Positions 26,496 to 33,653 of a stretch of DNA of 38,128 nt are shown here, piece by piece. The notes under the pieces are model-generated. The model was not told the origin of the DNA. It did not search any database and saw only the letters and a program-made list of their open reading frames with translations. Position numbers and translations under genes: made by a program. Every line of letters starts with the position of its first letter. Within the stretch, counting starts at the first letter, position 1. Origin of the DNA: Bacilli bacterium (GTDB taxonomy: Bacteria > Bacillota_I > Bacilli_A > RF39 > UBA660); NCBI GenBank assembly GCA_017938725.1, contig JAGBAW010000006.1:1-38128 (forward strand). The letters are read 5' to 3'.

Positions 26496-27614
26496 ATGAA
26501 ATATGATAAATTAGAAGAAAAAGAAAAATTAAATAAAACAAATGAAGAACTAATTAGGTTTATGAGAGATTATCCTAAAGAGGGTATACAATTAACAGCA
26601 ATTGGAAATTCAATCAGTGATGGTTTTTCTTTTTCAGAACCAGGGAGATTACTCTTAGATAGAAATTTAGGATTAATAGAAGTTGGCGAAAAAAATGGAA
26701 TAAAAGTTAAAAAAAATCATCTTTCTAGAAGCGAAAATAATAATTCGTTAGCGGTGGCTAATTGGATACGAAACAACTATACTGAACATGATTCATATAA
26801 TTGGAACAAAGAAGATTATAAAAGAGCAATAGAAAAAGGTAAACCTTTATTAAATGAGGAAGAAATAGATATGTATTTTTCAAATGGTAGCAACGAAAAA
26901 ATACAAGATATTATATTAAATTCTAATTCTAAGATAGCTAATATAGTTATTTTAAATTTAGGTACAGGTTCATTTTTGGATATTTTAACAAGACACGGTT
27001 CTTTAACAATACCTAATATTTTTAATTCTTTACAAAGAGATATAAGGGGAATATCGGAAATACTGGAATTAATTCAAAATAATAATAGGGAGAATAATTC
27101 ACATACACAGGTATATTTGTGTGGAGCACCAAGAATAATGAATACAATAATAACCGATTTGGCAATGAATCATTCTATTAAGAAAATAGGAAGTGAATAT
27201 GCTAATGTTACATATGTTCCATCATTTCCAAGACAGGCTTTTTATAAAACAGCAAATGGATCAATTTTACCTGATCCACATTACAATCATGCAGAATATT
27301 ATCACTTTTTAAATGATATAGAAAATCATATTATAAATAGCTATTTAGTTAGAGATTTAATGATAGATATGGATACCATATTATATAAATTAAGCGAAGA
27401 AAATGATATTAAAGGTGCAAATAATAGTAGTTCCGATGCATTGGACATAATAAAAGATATTGCAAAAAAATATGAAGATAAAGATGGCGATTATAATTAT
27501 TTTCTTGATTTGGCAAAAATGTATATTAAAAGAAGATATTCATTTGATTTTTATATGCTTTCACCAGAGGAAAATCTTGGTAATAGTGTAGATAGTTTAA
27601 AGAGAAAAAAATAA
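26496..27614 (+). CDS. SGNH/GDSL-like hydrolase cargo gene
   Basis: 372 residues, no signal peptide. Block I reads TAIGNSISDGFSF, with Ser39 in the nucleophile position and Asn in place of the usual Asp before it. A block III-like VILNLGTGSFLD and a C-terminal DPHYNHAEYYHFLN (the Asp-x-x-His-like pair) follow. Family members hydrolyse esters on lipids or polysaccharides; the cytosolic placement and the missing Asn in GxND leave the activity open. The C-terminal 80 residues are helical and unknown. GAGGTGG precedes the ATG. It is the only gene between att0/L1 and the right arm at 27628-27722. Confidence 0.65.
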   Translation: MKYDKLEEKEKLNKTNEELIRFMRDYPKEGIQLTAIGNSISDGFSFSEPGRLLLDRNLGLIEVGEKNGIKVKKNHLSRSENNNSLAVANWIRNNYTEHDSYNWNKEDYKRAIEKGKPLLNEEEIDMYFSNGSNEKIQDIILNSNSKIANIVILNLGTGSFLDILTRHGSLTIPNIFNSLQRDIRGISEILELIQNNNRENNSHTQVYLCGAPRIMNTIITDLAMNHSIKKIGSEYANVTYVPSFPRQAFYKTANGSILPDPHYNHAEYYHFLNDIENHIINSYLVRDLMIDMDTILYKLSEENDIKGANNSSSDALDIIKDIAKKYEDKDGDYNYFLDLAKMYIKRRYSFDFYMLSPEENLGNSVDSLKRKK

Positions 27615-27627
27615 AAAACAATATATA

Positions 27628-27722
27628 AATAATAAACATTCTTAATAGTAGTATGTTTATTATGTAATAGTCAGTTATACCCAAATATATAAAGAGCAAC
27701 TATTCATAATTAACGGACACGG
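27628..27722 (+). repeat. Right-arm repeat, copy R1
   Basis: Begins with hairpin AATAAACAT ... ATGTTTATT (27631-27663), then TAGTCAGTTATACCCAAATA and CAACTATTCATAATTAACGG. It matches 31879-31971 (R4) almost throughout and 29928-29992 (R2) from TAGTCAGTTATA on. It ends where the rlmD-like core begins. Confidence 0.72.
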
Positions 27723-27750
27723 CATGTTGAGTCCATTGCGATTTTAGAAA
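27723..27750 (+). other. att1: degenerate rlmD 3'-end core
   Basis: In frame, CGG ACA CGG then CATGTTGAGTCCATTGCG reads Arg-Thr-Arg-His-Val-Glu-Ser-Ile-Ala, an RlmD-like terminus. It continues ATT TTA (Ile-Leu). The following 150 bases (27751-27899) hold no gene that I can see. Confidence 0.6.
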
Positions 27751-27899
27751 AAAATAAAAAAATATTGCTTATTTGATTGTATATGATAATGATTGATGAT
27801 ATATTATAAATGTATTAATTAAGTTGCTAAAGTTAATATGACAATTTGATCGACTAGGGTTTATAAGTTTAAGCAACTAGACTTATATGCATGTATGCG

Positions 27900-27937
27900 G
27901 AGATATACCTTTTAAGGAGGTATGTCTCTTTTTTTAT
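27900..27937 (+). terminator. Terminator-like hairpin before the ORF6N remnant
   Basis: GAGATATACC pairs with GGTATGTCTC (one G-T pair), followed by eight T. It stands about 17 bases before the start of the next gene and may act as an attenuator. Confidence 0.55.
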
Positions 27938-27953
27938 ACGAGGAGGATTAAAT

Positions 27954-28398
27954 ATGAATGAAGTAATTGAAAAAGATAGTAAAGTAGAAAATATGATTTA
28001 TGAAATTAGAGGTGCAAGTGGTAATGTTAGATTTTGACTTAGCAAGATTATATGAATGTGCTAATGGAACAAAAACAATTAACCAAGCTGTAAAAAGACA
28101 TATTAATAAATTTCCTGAAAGATATAAGTTTCAATTAACTAAAGAGGAGTATTTAAATTTAAGGTTCCAATTTGGGACCTTAGAAATAAATGGTCAAGGA
28201 CAATATAGTAAATATTTACCTTATGTATTTATTAATCAAAATCCATTTCATGATAGATATATTATTTTAGGTAGAAGTATTGTATATAATAGTGGAATGT
28301 CTTTAAAGGATGTTGGAAAAAGTTATAGTTACATAAATAGAGAAAATGAGAAAATATTTATTCAGGATTTATTAAAAAGAGTTAATGATATGATATAA
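27954..28398 (+). pseudogene. ORF6N-domain protein, frameshifted and internally deleted
   Basis: AGGAGG precedes the ATG at 27954 (MNEVIEKDSKVENMIYEIRG). The frame breaks near 28010-28020. The next frame continues VMLDFDLARLYE, RHINKFPERYKFQLTKEEY and LRFQFGTLE, the ORF6N DNA-binding domain of phage and mobile-element regulators. After YLPYVF the sequence jumps to NPFHDRYIIL, which in intact proteins follows a longer region, so an internal segment is missing. The remaining frame from 28000 to 28398 encodes at most 132 residues. Probably inactive. Confidence 0.75.
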
Positions 28399-28419
28399 TG
28401 GTATTGAATAAGAATTATA

Positions 28420-28453
28420 ATTTGAACTATTCGTTCAACATACACTAATAAAA
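28420..28453 (+). repeat. Probable decayed right arm and attachment core
   Basis: GAACTATTCGTTCAACATACAC resembles CAACTATTCATAATTAACGGACAC of R1, but no HVE-like core follows; L2 starts directly after it. The core may have been lost by deletion. Confidence 0.3.
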
Positions 28454-28573
28454 CAATTGTTCAGTAGTGTTAAAAAAAGAAACTAAAATTCTTAAAAAAA
28501 GGTGCATATATATCAAAAAAATATAAAAATAACTAATAGGTTGTTTGAGGAGTGTATGTTTCCTCATACGGCT
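28454..28573 (+). repeat. Left-arm repeat, copy L2
   Basis: Close copy of L1: CAATTGTTCAGTAGTG, then AAAAAAAGGTGCAT, then ATATAAAAATAACTAATAGG, ending TTGTTTGAGGAGTGTATG. A TGAGGA/TCCTCA stem lies at its end. Confidence 0.75.
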
Positions 28574-28612
28574 TTGATTGTAAATGTAAATAATTAAGAA
28601 AGGTTAGAGTAT

Positions 28613-28903
28613 ATGGATAATAAATTAATAGGTAATGAAAACAATATAGTGTTTTATGAAGATGAGAATAATAATACAAAAGTTGAAGTAAGACTTATAG
28701 ATGAAGATGTTTGGTTAAATGTTAATGCAATAGCTAATTTGTTTAATGTACAAAGACCTGCTATTGTTAAGCATATTAGTAATATATCATGATGAAGAAC
28801 TTGAAAAAAATCAACTTGTTCCATTTTGGAACAAGTTCAACTTGAAGGTAGTAGACAAGTTGCTAGATTTCTTATACATGGTTTGGTAGTATGGGTTGTA
28901 TAA
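28613..28903 (+). pseudogene. RhuM-family protein remnant
   Basis: The ATG at 28613 opens MDNKLIGNENNIVFYEDEN, then VRLIDEDVWLNVNAIANLF and VQRPAIVKHISNI, the start of the RhuM family (found on mobile elements and pathogenicity islands). TGA follows. In another frame STCSILEQVQLEGSRQVARF continues the family sequence to a TAA at 28903. Frameshifts and loss of the C-terminal domain make it inactive. A shorter, more decayed copy lies at 30126-30230. Confidence 0.7.
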
Positions 28904-29017
28904 TTGAAATCGATCAAAGAAAGATATTAATTAATAAATGAACTAAAAGAAAGTAGTAACTTACTATATGGAAACTAATATAGGACAGTATTAAAAGATG
29001 GTAAAGATGGAGGAAAT

Positions 29018-29890
29018 ATGAACGATAATTTTAAAGTTGCAATTTTACAATTAAATGCAATTAATAATCCAGATGAATCCTTAGCTAAAGGAATAGATGC
29101 TTGTAAGAAGGCAAAAGAAATGGGAGCAGATATTGCAGTTTTCCCAGAAATGTGGAATGTAGGATATGGAATGCCAGATAATGATGAAAATATAAATGCG
29201 TGGATTCAAAAATCTATATCAGAAAATAGTGATTATATTTTAAAGTTTAAAGAATTAGCAAAACAGTTAAATATGGCTATTGCTATAACATTCCTTGAAA
29301 AGACAAAAAATTTACCAAAAAATTCTATTATTATATATGATAGATTTGGGAATGAAATTTTAAAATATTCTAAAGTTCATACAGTAGATTTTAAAATGGA
29401 AAAGTACACAAAACCAGGGACTGACTTTTATGTTGGTGAGTTAGATTATGAAAGAGGAAAAGTGAATATTGGTTCCATGATATGTTTTGATAGAGATTTT
29501 CCAGAAAGTGCAAGAATATTAATGCTTAAAGGAGCTGAAATTATATTAGTTCCAAATGCGTGTCTTATGACGAAAATTAGATTAGAACAGTTAAAAGTTC
29601 GTGCCTATGAAAATATGGTAGGTATTGTAACTGTAAACTATGCTAATTATATGGGGAAATCATCTGCATTTAGTCCCATTGTAAGAGATGATAATGATAG
29701 TCAAATTTTAGTAATGGATGAAAAAGAGGATATTCAAATAGTTAAATTTAATTTAAATGAGATAAGGGATTATAGAAAAAGGGAAACATTAGGAGATGCG
29801 TATAGGAAACCATCATTATATAAATATTTAAGCGAAGAGCATATAAAAGAACCATTTATAAGGGCAGATTCAAGACGAAACCTGAAATAA
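29018..29890 (+). CDS. Carbon-nitrogen hydrolase (nitrilase superfamily)
   Basis: 290 residues with the full catalytic triad of the family: Glu44 in VFPEMWNVGY, Lys119 in LKYSKVH and Cys156 in MICFDRDFPESAR. Intact length, normal for amidases and N-carbamoyl hydrolases of this superfamily. It cleaves a C-N bond in an amide, nitrile or carbamoyl compound; the substrate is not evident, and branch assignment needs phylogeny. GGAGG precedes the ATG. It stands alone between the RhuM remnant and right arm R2, so it is cargo of one unit of the array. It is one of three apparently intact genes here. Confidence 0.9.
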   Translation: MNDNFKVAILQLNAINNPDESLAKGIDACKKAKEMGADIAVFPEMWNVGYGMPDNDENINAWIQKSISENSDYILKFKELAKQLNMAIAITFLEKTKNLPKNSIIIYDRFGNEILKYSKVHTVDFKMEKYTKPGTDFYVGELDYERGKVNIGSMICFDRDFPESARILMLKGAEIILVPNACLMTKIRLEQLKVRAYENMVGIVTVNYANYMGKSSAFSPIVRDDNDSQILVMDEKEDIQIVKFNLNEIRDYRKRETLGDAYRKPSLYKYLSEEHIKEPFIRADSRRNLK

Positions 29891-29927
29891 TATTATTATG
29901 ATACGCATTATATATAGTTGTTTTTTA

Positions 29928-29992
29928 TATTATGACATAGTCAGTTATATCCAAACATATAAAGGTTAACTATTCATAATGTGCATTCAAGT
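29928..29992 (+). repeat. Right-arm repeat, copy R2
   Basis: TATGACATAGTCAGTTATATCC, then AACATATAAAGGTTAACTATTCATAAT. It matches R1 and R4 from AGTCAGTTATA to CTATTCATAAT. Confidence 0.7.
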
Positions 29993-30028
29993 CATGTGGA
30001 GTGTGTAGCGCTGCTTAGTTTAAAAGGA
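29993..30028 (+). other. att2: rlmD 3'-end core
   Basis: CATGTGGAGTGTGTAGCGCT and on reads His-Val-Glu-Cys-Val-Ala-Leu-Leu-Ser-Leu-Lys-Gly, the best preserved RlmD-like terminus in the array. It contains GTGGAGTGTGTAG, like cores reported for elements in rum genes. Confidence 0.7.
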
Positions 30029-30076
30029 CCGAAGAAAAAATTACAAATATTAGGTAAAATATATTAAGATGTTAAT

Positions 30077-30100
30077 GGATTGTTTGAGGAGAATATTTTT
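30077..30100 (+). repeat. Left-arm repeat, copy L3 (partial)
   Basis: GGATTGTTTGAGGAGAATAT matches the last part of L1 and L2; the upstream part has decayed. Confidence 0.55.
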
Positions 30101-30125
30101 TTCTATAACAGATTGACTGCAGTAT

Positions 30126-30341
30126 GAAAAAAATTTAACTTGTTTTATTCTGTAACAAGTTAAATTTGAAGGCATTAGACAAATAAGTTAATTAAAGAAT
30201 ATGTTGTCAAAGGATTGGTTAAATGTTGAATCTATTTCTAATTTAAGCAATGTTAAAGTTAATTGGTTAGATATCCCAAGTAATGAAATAATAAGTTGTG
30301 TTCTAGAGTTTTTTGAAGAATTTGAAAAAATATCCATATAA
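30126..30341 (+). pseudogene. Second RhuM remnant, heavily decayed
   Basis: 30126-30186 matches 28803-28863 of the first RhuM remnant base by base with scattered changes. LIKEYVVKGL just after it resembles the RhuM LKEY-x-VKGF segment, with the part in between deleted. A 46-codon frame (30201-30341, MLSKDWLNVESIS) has no ribosome binding site and is probably part of the debris. 30342-30517 shows nothing that I can name. Confidence 0.55.
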
Positions 30342-30517
30342 ATGTTAGCTATATGAAATATGGTTTTTGGAAATAGTACAAAAAGCGGAATTGAGTTTGC
30401 CTAATCTTTAAACAAAGAAATGTTTACTATATAGACTTATTAGATGAAAAATGACATATCTAATTTAACTATACATAACAACAAGACGACCTATATATTA
30501 TGATTACAATCACTATG

Positions 30518-30570
30518 CAACTGACACTAATACGAGGTTAAAAGCAACTACTCTTAATATCAATACAACA
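30518..30570 (+). repeat. Right-arm repeat, copy R3 (diverged)
   Basis: GCAACTGACACTAATACGAG and AAAGCAACTACTCTTAATAT align with the GCAACTATTCATAAT part of R1, more weakly than the other copies. Confidence 0.45.
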
Positions 30571-30606
30571 CATGTTGAGTGTTGCTCGTTGCTATGTCTG
30601 AAAGGA
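30571..30606 (+). other. att3: rlmD 3'-end core
   Basis: AAT ACA ACA then CATGTTGAGTGTTGCTCG reads Asn-Thr-Thr-His-Val-Glu-Cys-Cys-Ser-Leu-Leu-Cys-Leu-Lys-Gly, an RlmD-like terminus including the Thr-Thr-His lead-in found in clostridial RlmD proteins. Confidence 0.65.
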
Positions 30607-30689
30607 ACCTCAAAAACCCTTGGAAAATAAGGAAAAAAAGTGACATTTTAAAAAATCTTAAAATAGCATAAAAAATCAAAAAACAATAA

Positions 30690-31250
30690 AATTTTAAAAA
30701 AATTGAAAAATATAATTTTAGTATTAGAGATTACGATAAACTGACAATAATAAGGAAAAAATTAGTAAATGAAATACTAGGAACGGAGATAGATTTTAAA
30801 CCAGATGTTGTAGAGCTTATATTAAAATTAAAAAGTTTAGGATTTATTATTATTCTAGCTACTATGACTACACAGGAGCAATTAGAAGTTTATTATAAAA
30901 CTAATGAAAAAATGCTGAAACAAATGAATATTGAAAAAACTTTTGATTTGATTTTAAAAATAGATGATGTAGAAAATAAGAAACCACATCCAGAAATATT
31001 TAATAAGATTGTTCAACATTATAATGCAAAGTCTGATGAATGTTTAATATTTGAAGATTCATATACTGGAGTTTTAGCAGGTAATAATGCAGGTATTGAA
31101 GTTGTAAATATTTATGATAAATATGCTGATGTAGATAGAGATAAGATTAATGAAATAACAGATTATAGTATCATTAAATATAAAGAATTTATAGACTTAG
31201 TAAAAACTTTATATCTCACTAAACAAAAAATATATAATGAAAGAATATAA
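30690..31250 (+). pseudogene. HAD-superfamily phosphatase, truncated at the 5' end
   Basis: An open frame follows an in-frame TAA at 30687. It reads DFKPDVVELILKLKSLGF, IIILATMTTQEQ, KKPHPEIF and CLIFEDSYTGVLAGNNAGIEVV. These are the cap/core segments, motif II (Thr after ILAT), motif III (Lys in KKPHPE) and motif IV (EDS) of beta-phosphoglucomutase-type HAD enzymes. The N-terminal DxDG nucleophile motif is missing, and the sequence before 30730 is only A-rich spacer next to att3. The longest ATG-started frame is 30864-31250, 128 residues. It cannot be an active phosphatase as it stands. Confidence 0.7.
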
Positions 31251-31253
31251 AAA

Positions 31254-31280
31254 GAGTGTGCGTTGAATTAGTCTAAAAGA
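31254..31280 (+). other. att4: strongly decayed attachment core
   Basis: GAGTGTGCGTTGAATTAGTC followed by TAAAAGA aligns with att2 GAGTGTGTAGCGCTGCTTAG followed by TTTAAAAGG. The CAT(GTT/GTG) part is gone. Confidence 0.4.
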
Positions 31281-31375
31281 AAAATAGAAGTCCCAATAAA
31301 ATAAAGGATTTTACAAAATTTTAAAAAAATACAAAAATGATGGAATTTTATAAAAGTTAGTGAAAAAATTAAGAA

Positions 31376-31410
31376 GGTTATTTGAGAAAAATATGTTTCG
31401 TTATACTACC
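31376..31410 (+). repeat. Left-arm repeat, copy L4
   Basis: AGGTTATTTGAGAAAAATAT followed by GTTTCGTTATAC matches the end of L1 and L2. The preceding AAAATACAAAAATGA stretch is a looser match to the A-rich middle. Confidence 0.55.
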
Positions 31411-31458
31411 CTAACTGGTATGGGGTGTATAATTAAATAATAGGAAGGAAGTAGTAAT

Positions 31459-31869
31459 ATGAAATTTTATTTTGCAGGAGCAATAAGAGGGGGAAGAGAA
31501 AAACTTGATATATATATAAAAATAAATGAATTGTTAGAAAAATATGGAGAAATTCTTGATAAACATGTGGCCAAACCTAATGTTAATAAAATTGAGAATA
31601 ACAAATCATTAGAAGAAATCTATAGCAGAGATATAACTTGGATTAAAGAGTGCGATGTGTTAGTAGCAGAAGTTTCAACGCCATCATTAGGTGTTGGTTA
31701 TGAAGTATCTTATGCTGAAAATTTAGGGAAGAGAATTATTTGTATATATGATGATAGTATTGATATAAGTGCAATGATAGGTGGAAATAAATATCTTGAA
31801 TTAATAAAATATAAAGATTCCGATGATTTAATATCTAAACTTGAAATAAAATTGAAATCAATAAATTGA
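31459..31869 (+). CDS. DNPH1/Rcl-like 2'-deoxynucleoside 5'-phosphate N-hydrolase
   Basis: 136 residues, a single nucleoside 2-deoxyribosyltransferase-like domain. FAGAIRGGRE, LDKHVAKP, RDITWIKECDVLVAEVS and PSLGVGYEVSYAE follow the animal DNPH1 (Rcl) protein block by block, including the catalytic Glu of GVGYE (Glu82) and the Asp of RDITW (Asp58). DNPH1 splits deoxynucleoside monophosphates into base and deoxyribose phosphate; it cleans up modified nucleotides such as hydroxymethyl-dUMP. AAGGAAG precedes the ATG and TGTATAAT lies 25 bases upstream. It is the cargo of the last unit, next to right arm R4. Confidence 0.85.
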   Translation: MKFYFAGAIRGGREKLDIYIKINELLEKYGEILDKHVAKPNVNKIENNKSLEEIYSRDITWIKECDVLVAEVSTPSLGVGYEVSYAENLGKRIICIYDDSIDISAMIGGNKYLELIKYKDSDDLISKLEIKLKSIN

Positions 31870-31878
31870 TATATATAT

Positions 31879-31971
31879 ATATAATAAACATTTGTAATAG
31901 TAGTATATTTATTATATAACAGTCAGTTATACTAAAATATAAAAATAACTATTGATAATTAACGAACATTG
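31879..31971 (+). repeat. Right-arm repeat, copy R4
   Basis: Close copy of R1: ATAATAAACATTTGTAATAG, AGTCAGTTATAC and AACTATTGATAATTAACG. Ends at the core att5. Confidence 0.72.
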
Positions 31972-32020
31972 CACCTTGAATGTGTTTGTGTGTTAAATAG
32001 AAGTTAACCTTATAAAAAAA
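31972..32020 (+). other. att5: displaced original rlmD 3' end (right junction)
   Basis: CACCTTGAATGTGTTTGTGTG TTAAATAG... reads His-Leu-Glu-Cys-Val-Cys-Val-Leu-Asn-Arg, nearly the native RlmD end. Similarity to 26172-26223 continues past the stop (GTTAACCTTATAAA against GATAAACCTTTATAAA). The terminator at 32022 then follows, as expected if this was the rlmD tail before insertion. Confidence 0.65.
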
Positions 32021-32021
32021 T

Positions 32022-32057
32022 AAGAGAGAATATTTTATAATTTAATATTCTCTTTTA
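32022..32057. terminator. Bidirectional terminator at the right end of the array
   Basis: AGAGAATATT and AATATTCTCT are perfect arms, with TTTT after it on the plus strand. It probably served rlmD before the insertions and serves the BclA-like gene on the minus strand. Confidence 0.7.
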
Positions 32058-32066
32058 TAATATTAT

Positions 32067-32876
32067 TTATGCAATTTGAATTATTACAAGGTGTGCAGAG
32101 ACAGGATTGGTACCTCCCGCTAAAGGTGTTATTGTAAGAGCAGCAGCATTCCCAGCAGGATTTCTTACAGTTAGTACGGAATTGATTGTAGTTGTATCAA
32201 CCAAAAACATACCTGAAATATTGCTAGTTCCTGTCGCTCTACCTACTACTGTATATTCTAAAGGAGCTCCGTTTAAGGTTAACTCTAATTGTCCTGCTTC
32301 AGAAACCGGAACATTAAAATATATTTGATAAGTTCCAATTTCTGATAAGTTAAATGAACTTGCTCCTGTTCTTGTAATAGATGCACCACTATTTGGTCCA
32401 TCCTGTGGAAAACTTACATCTGTTCCTGGAGCAACTGTCGCTGCATTATCAGGTGGCATTAATGCATAAAAATCTGCATAATTAAGTGCTGTTCCTGAGG
32501 GACCAGCAGGACCTGTTGCTCCTGTTGGACCTACTTCACCTTGTATACCTTGAAGTCCCTGAGGACCTGTTGGACCTGTTGGACCTATTTCACCTTGAAT
32601 ACCTTGAAGTCCCTGAGGACCTGTTGCTCCTGTTGGACCTATTTCACCTTGTATACCTTGAAGTCCCTGAGGGCCTGTTGGGCCTGTTGGACCACCAGGA
32701 GTTCCCGAAGGCCCAGTTGGACCCATTGGACCTGTTGGACCTATAACATAACAGTTTCTATGACAAGGATTACATTTTGTATCATGACATTTGTATTTAT
32801 TAATATTATTTTTATCTATTTCATTATTATAATTTTTAACATTTTCGTTCGTTGTTGAAAAAAATCTCTGATTCAT
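32067..32876 (-). CDS. BclA-like collagen-repeat spore-surface protein
   Basis: 269 residues. A short N-terminal region with four Cys (about 30-42) is followed by a Gly-x-y collagen-like stretch rich in GPT (about 46-130). It holds three tandem copies of an 18-residue QGLQGIQGE(I/V)GPTG block, with one register break at GTPGGPT. A C-terminal beta-sandwich (about 132-269) resembles the trimeric C1q/TNF-like head of BclA. Such proteins form hair-like trimers on the exosporium. GGGAGG precedes the ATG. The gerA operon elsewhere in the window supports a spore former. The tandem codons make it prone to length changes. Confidence 0.85.
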   Translation of the reverse strand: MNQRFFSTTNENVKNYNNEIDKNNINKYKCHDTKCNPCHRNCYVIGPTGPMGPTGPSGTPGGPTGPTGPQGLQGIQGEIGPTGATGPQGLQGIQGEIGPTGPTGPQGLQGIQGEVGPTGATGPAGPSGTALNYADFYALMPPDNAATVAPGTDVSFPQDGPNSGASITRTGASSFNLSEIGTYQIYFNVPVSEAGQLELTLNGAPLEYTVVGRATGTSNISGMFLVDTTTINSVLTVRNPAGNAAALTITPLAGGTNPVSAHLVIIQIA

Positions 32877-33009
32877 ATTAACCTCCCTCGTATATAGTTA
32901 TTTATAAATTATCTATAGTATTATATTGAAAAATAATTATTAAAAATAATAAAAAGGTACAAATTGTTATAAAAAATATAAAAAAGGTTTAACATATATA
33001 GTTCATTTG

Positions 33010-33038
33010 TTGACAAAATAGGATTATTAACATATAAT
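33010..33038 (+). promoter_or_regulatory. Promoter of the TetR-CPBP operon
   Basis: TTGACA, 17-base spacer, TATAAT. The -10 overlaps the palindromic operator. Confidence 0.75.
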
Positions 33039-33066
33039 AACAATTGTTATATAACAATTGTTATTA
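33035..33066 (+). promoter_or_regulatory. 32-bp perfect palindromic operator
   Basis: Two AACAATTGTT elements in tandem form a perfect palindrome TAATAACAATTGTTAT/ATAACAATTGTTATTA. It overlaps the -10 box and ends just before the AAGGAGG ribosome binding site of the TetR gene, the usual place of a TetR autoregulation site. Two dimers could bind. Confidence 0.75.
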
Positions 33067-33077
33067 AGGAGGAAATT

Positions 33078-33650
33078 ATGCCGCCAATACAAAAAATATC
33101 TAAAGAAATGATATTAAATAGTGGAATAGAAATTGTACGAGGTGAGGGAATAGAAAACTTAAATGTAAGGAATATTGCGAAAAAATTAAATTGTTCAACT
33201 CAACCAATAATGTATCATTATAAAAACATGGATTTACTGAAAGAAGAATTATATAGTTTAACTGATAACTATCATTCAGAGTTTCTTAAAAAAGGAAATA
33301 ATCAAAATAATCCATTATTAAATATTGGTTTACAATATATAAAATTTGCATCAGAAGAAAGTAATTTGTTTAAGTTTCTTTTCCAAAGTAATAAGTTTGC
33401 CAATTCTAACTTTGAACAGTTAACTAATTGTGATGGGGTTGAATTTATTTTAAATGAAATACAAAGGGAAGCAAATATAACAAAAGTAAAAGCAAAAGAG
33501 CTATTTGAAAATATATTTATTTCGGCACACGGTATAGCTAGTTTAATTGCAAACAACTCAATGAAATATGATGAAATATATTGTATTAAAATACTTAAAA
33601 GTGCATTTTTGGGAAGTTTAATAAAAATAAAAGATATTAAGGAGGAATAA
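33078..33650 (+). CDS. TetR-family transcriptional regulator
   Basis: 190 residues. The helix-turn-helix is at about 10-55: ILNSGIEIVRGEGIENLNVRNIAKKLNCSTQPIMYHYKNMD, with the QPIMYHYKN recognition helix. The remainder is the ligand-binding and dimerisation domain. The ligand is unknown. AAGGAGG precedes the ATG, which lies 12 bases after the palindromic operator, so it likely represses itself and the CPBP gene four bases downstream. Confidence 0.9.
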   Translation: MPPIQKISKEMILNSGIEIVRGEGIENLNVRNIAKKLNCSTQPIMYHYKNMDLLKEELYSLTDNYHSEFLKKGNNQNNPLLNIGLQYIKFASEESNLFKFLFQSNKFANSNFEQLTNCDGVEFILNEIQREANITKVKAKELFENIFISAHGIASLIANNSMKYDEIYCIKILKSAFLGSLIKIKDIKEE

Positions 33651-33653
33651 AAT

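Noticed and set aside
27631-27663. The hairpin in right arm R1 as a transcription terminator
   Set aside because: The stem is good, but it is followed by ATGTAATAG rather than a T-run; conservation in R4 suggests a role in the arm instead.
26172-32003. Integron attC sites or a CRISPR array
   Set aside because: The repeats are coding-derived copies of the rlmD end with long arms. They lack the attC RYYYAAC/GTTRRRY pairing pattern, and the spacing (400 to 2300 bases) is far too irregular and large for CRISPR.
32486-32858. Leu-rich and Thr/Tyr-rich open frames opposite the collagen gene
   Set aside because: They are antisense frames created by the repetitive GPT codons, with no ribosome binding site.
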